Notes under the pieces: model-generated
The model's database searches: none
What the model was told of the DNA's origin: nothing
The model's input: the letters and a program-made list of their open reading frames with translations, nothing else
DNA from: Deinococcus sp.
GTDB taxonomy: Bacteria > Deinococcota > Deinococci > Deinococcales > Deinococcaceae
Direction of reading: 5' to 3'
Assembly (NCBI RefSeq): GCF_018260405.1
Contig: NZ_JAGLBG010000043.1
Span: 1 to 21,411, forward strand
Length of the DNA: 21,411 bases
Part shown: positions 21,336 to 21,411 of the stretch, one piece after another
Layout of the letters: each line of letters starts with the position of its first letter
Numbering within the stretch: the stretch's first letter is position 1
Translations under genes and position numbers: made by a program

Positions 21336-21411
21336 GAGGCTGTCTGAGGCCCATATCGTCGGAGTATCCATGCTGCCCTCTTCATCAGGCGCACAATCGC
21401 TGGAGCAGAAT
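21336..21411. other. Window end, no supported gene
   Basis: 76 bp after the element. An ATG at 21370 opens a frame that runs off the window (MLPSSSGAQSLEQN), with no ribosome site or -10 at a usable place. Not called as a gene. Confidence 0.3.

Noticed and set aside
21336..21411. Possible insertion-sequence end (GAGGCTGTCTGA) after the MITE-like element
   Set aside because: Only a short resemblance, with the window ending before any transposase could be seen.

Overview
The window is chromosomal DNA from a high-GC bacterium, almost certainly a Deinococcus. Three things point there. The 432-residue NRAMP transporter matches the Deinococcus radiodurans DraNramp architecture and active-site spacing. 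A mazG gene is coupled to a CoA-pyrophosphatase Nudix gene. At least eight genes have a TANNNT -10 box 6-7 nt before the ATG and no Shine-Dalgarno, the leaderless layout described for Deinococcus. I see no tRNA, rRNA, CRISPR array, transposase or phage gene. This is mostly core genome, and the accessory interest lies in the intergenic DNA.

Layout. Positions 71-1571 (minus) hold two exported proteins: an AT-richer orphan and a WD40-like propeller. Positions 1641-2273 (minus) are an NmrA-like NAD(P)-binding protein. Positions 2379-4004 (minus) are serA. A 430-bp divergent gap follows, with a 157-bp terminal-inverted-repeat element and an operator/promoter for mntH. mntH (4436-5734, plus) is next. 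aat (5786-6406, minus) and mazG-nudix (6445-7655, plus) then diverge from a 38-bp shared promoter region. A bidirectional terminator separates nudix from a DUF4384/PEGA surface protein (7726-8778, minus). After that come an FtsX/LolC-type permease (8902-10122, minus) and a secreted 3D-domain protein (10246-10773, minus).

Positions 10774-11418 are an AT-rich non-coding island with strong RNA secondary structure. Positions 11419-14454 (minus) are the head of the division/cell-wall cluster, mraZ-rsmH-ftsL-ftsI, with overlapping genes and MraZ boxes upstream. Positions 14944-16284 (plus) are tig (trigger factor), then tandem hairpins and a terminator. Positions 16559-21197 (plus) are type II fatty-acid synthesis: two adjacent fabH paralogues, fabD, an interposed secreted protein, and fabG. 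Both fabH genes carry a TTGAAC...GTTCAA palindrome in the promoter region. The second copy of the inverted-repeat element starts inside the fabG stop codon and runs to 21335.

The points most worth following are: the mntH operator occupying the core-promoter spacer and overlapping an apparent upstream ATG; the ~140-157 bp MITE-like element in two inverted copies; a second ~30-40 bp dispersed repeat with TTGAA/TTCAA arms in at least four intergenic regions, one of which seems to be split by the MITE; the paired palindromes at the two fabH genes; the phased MraZ boxes; and the structured leader of the 3D-domain gene. All calls come from reading the sequence; no database search was run.
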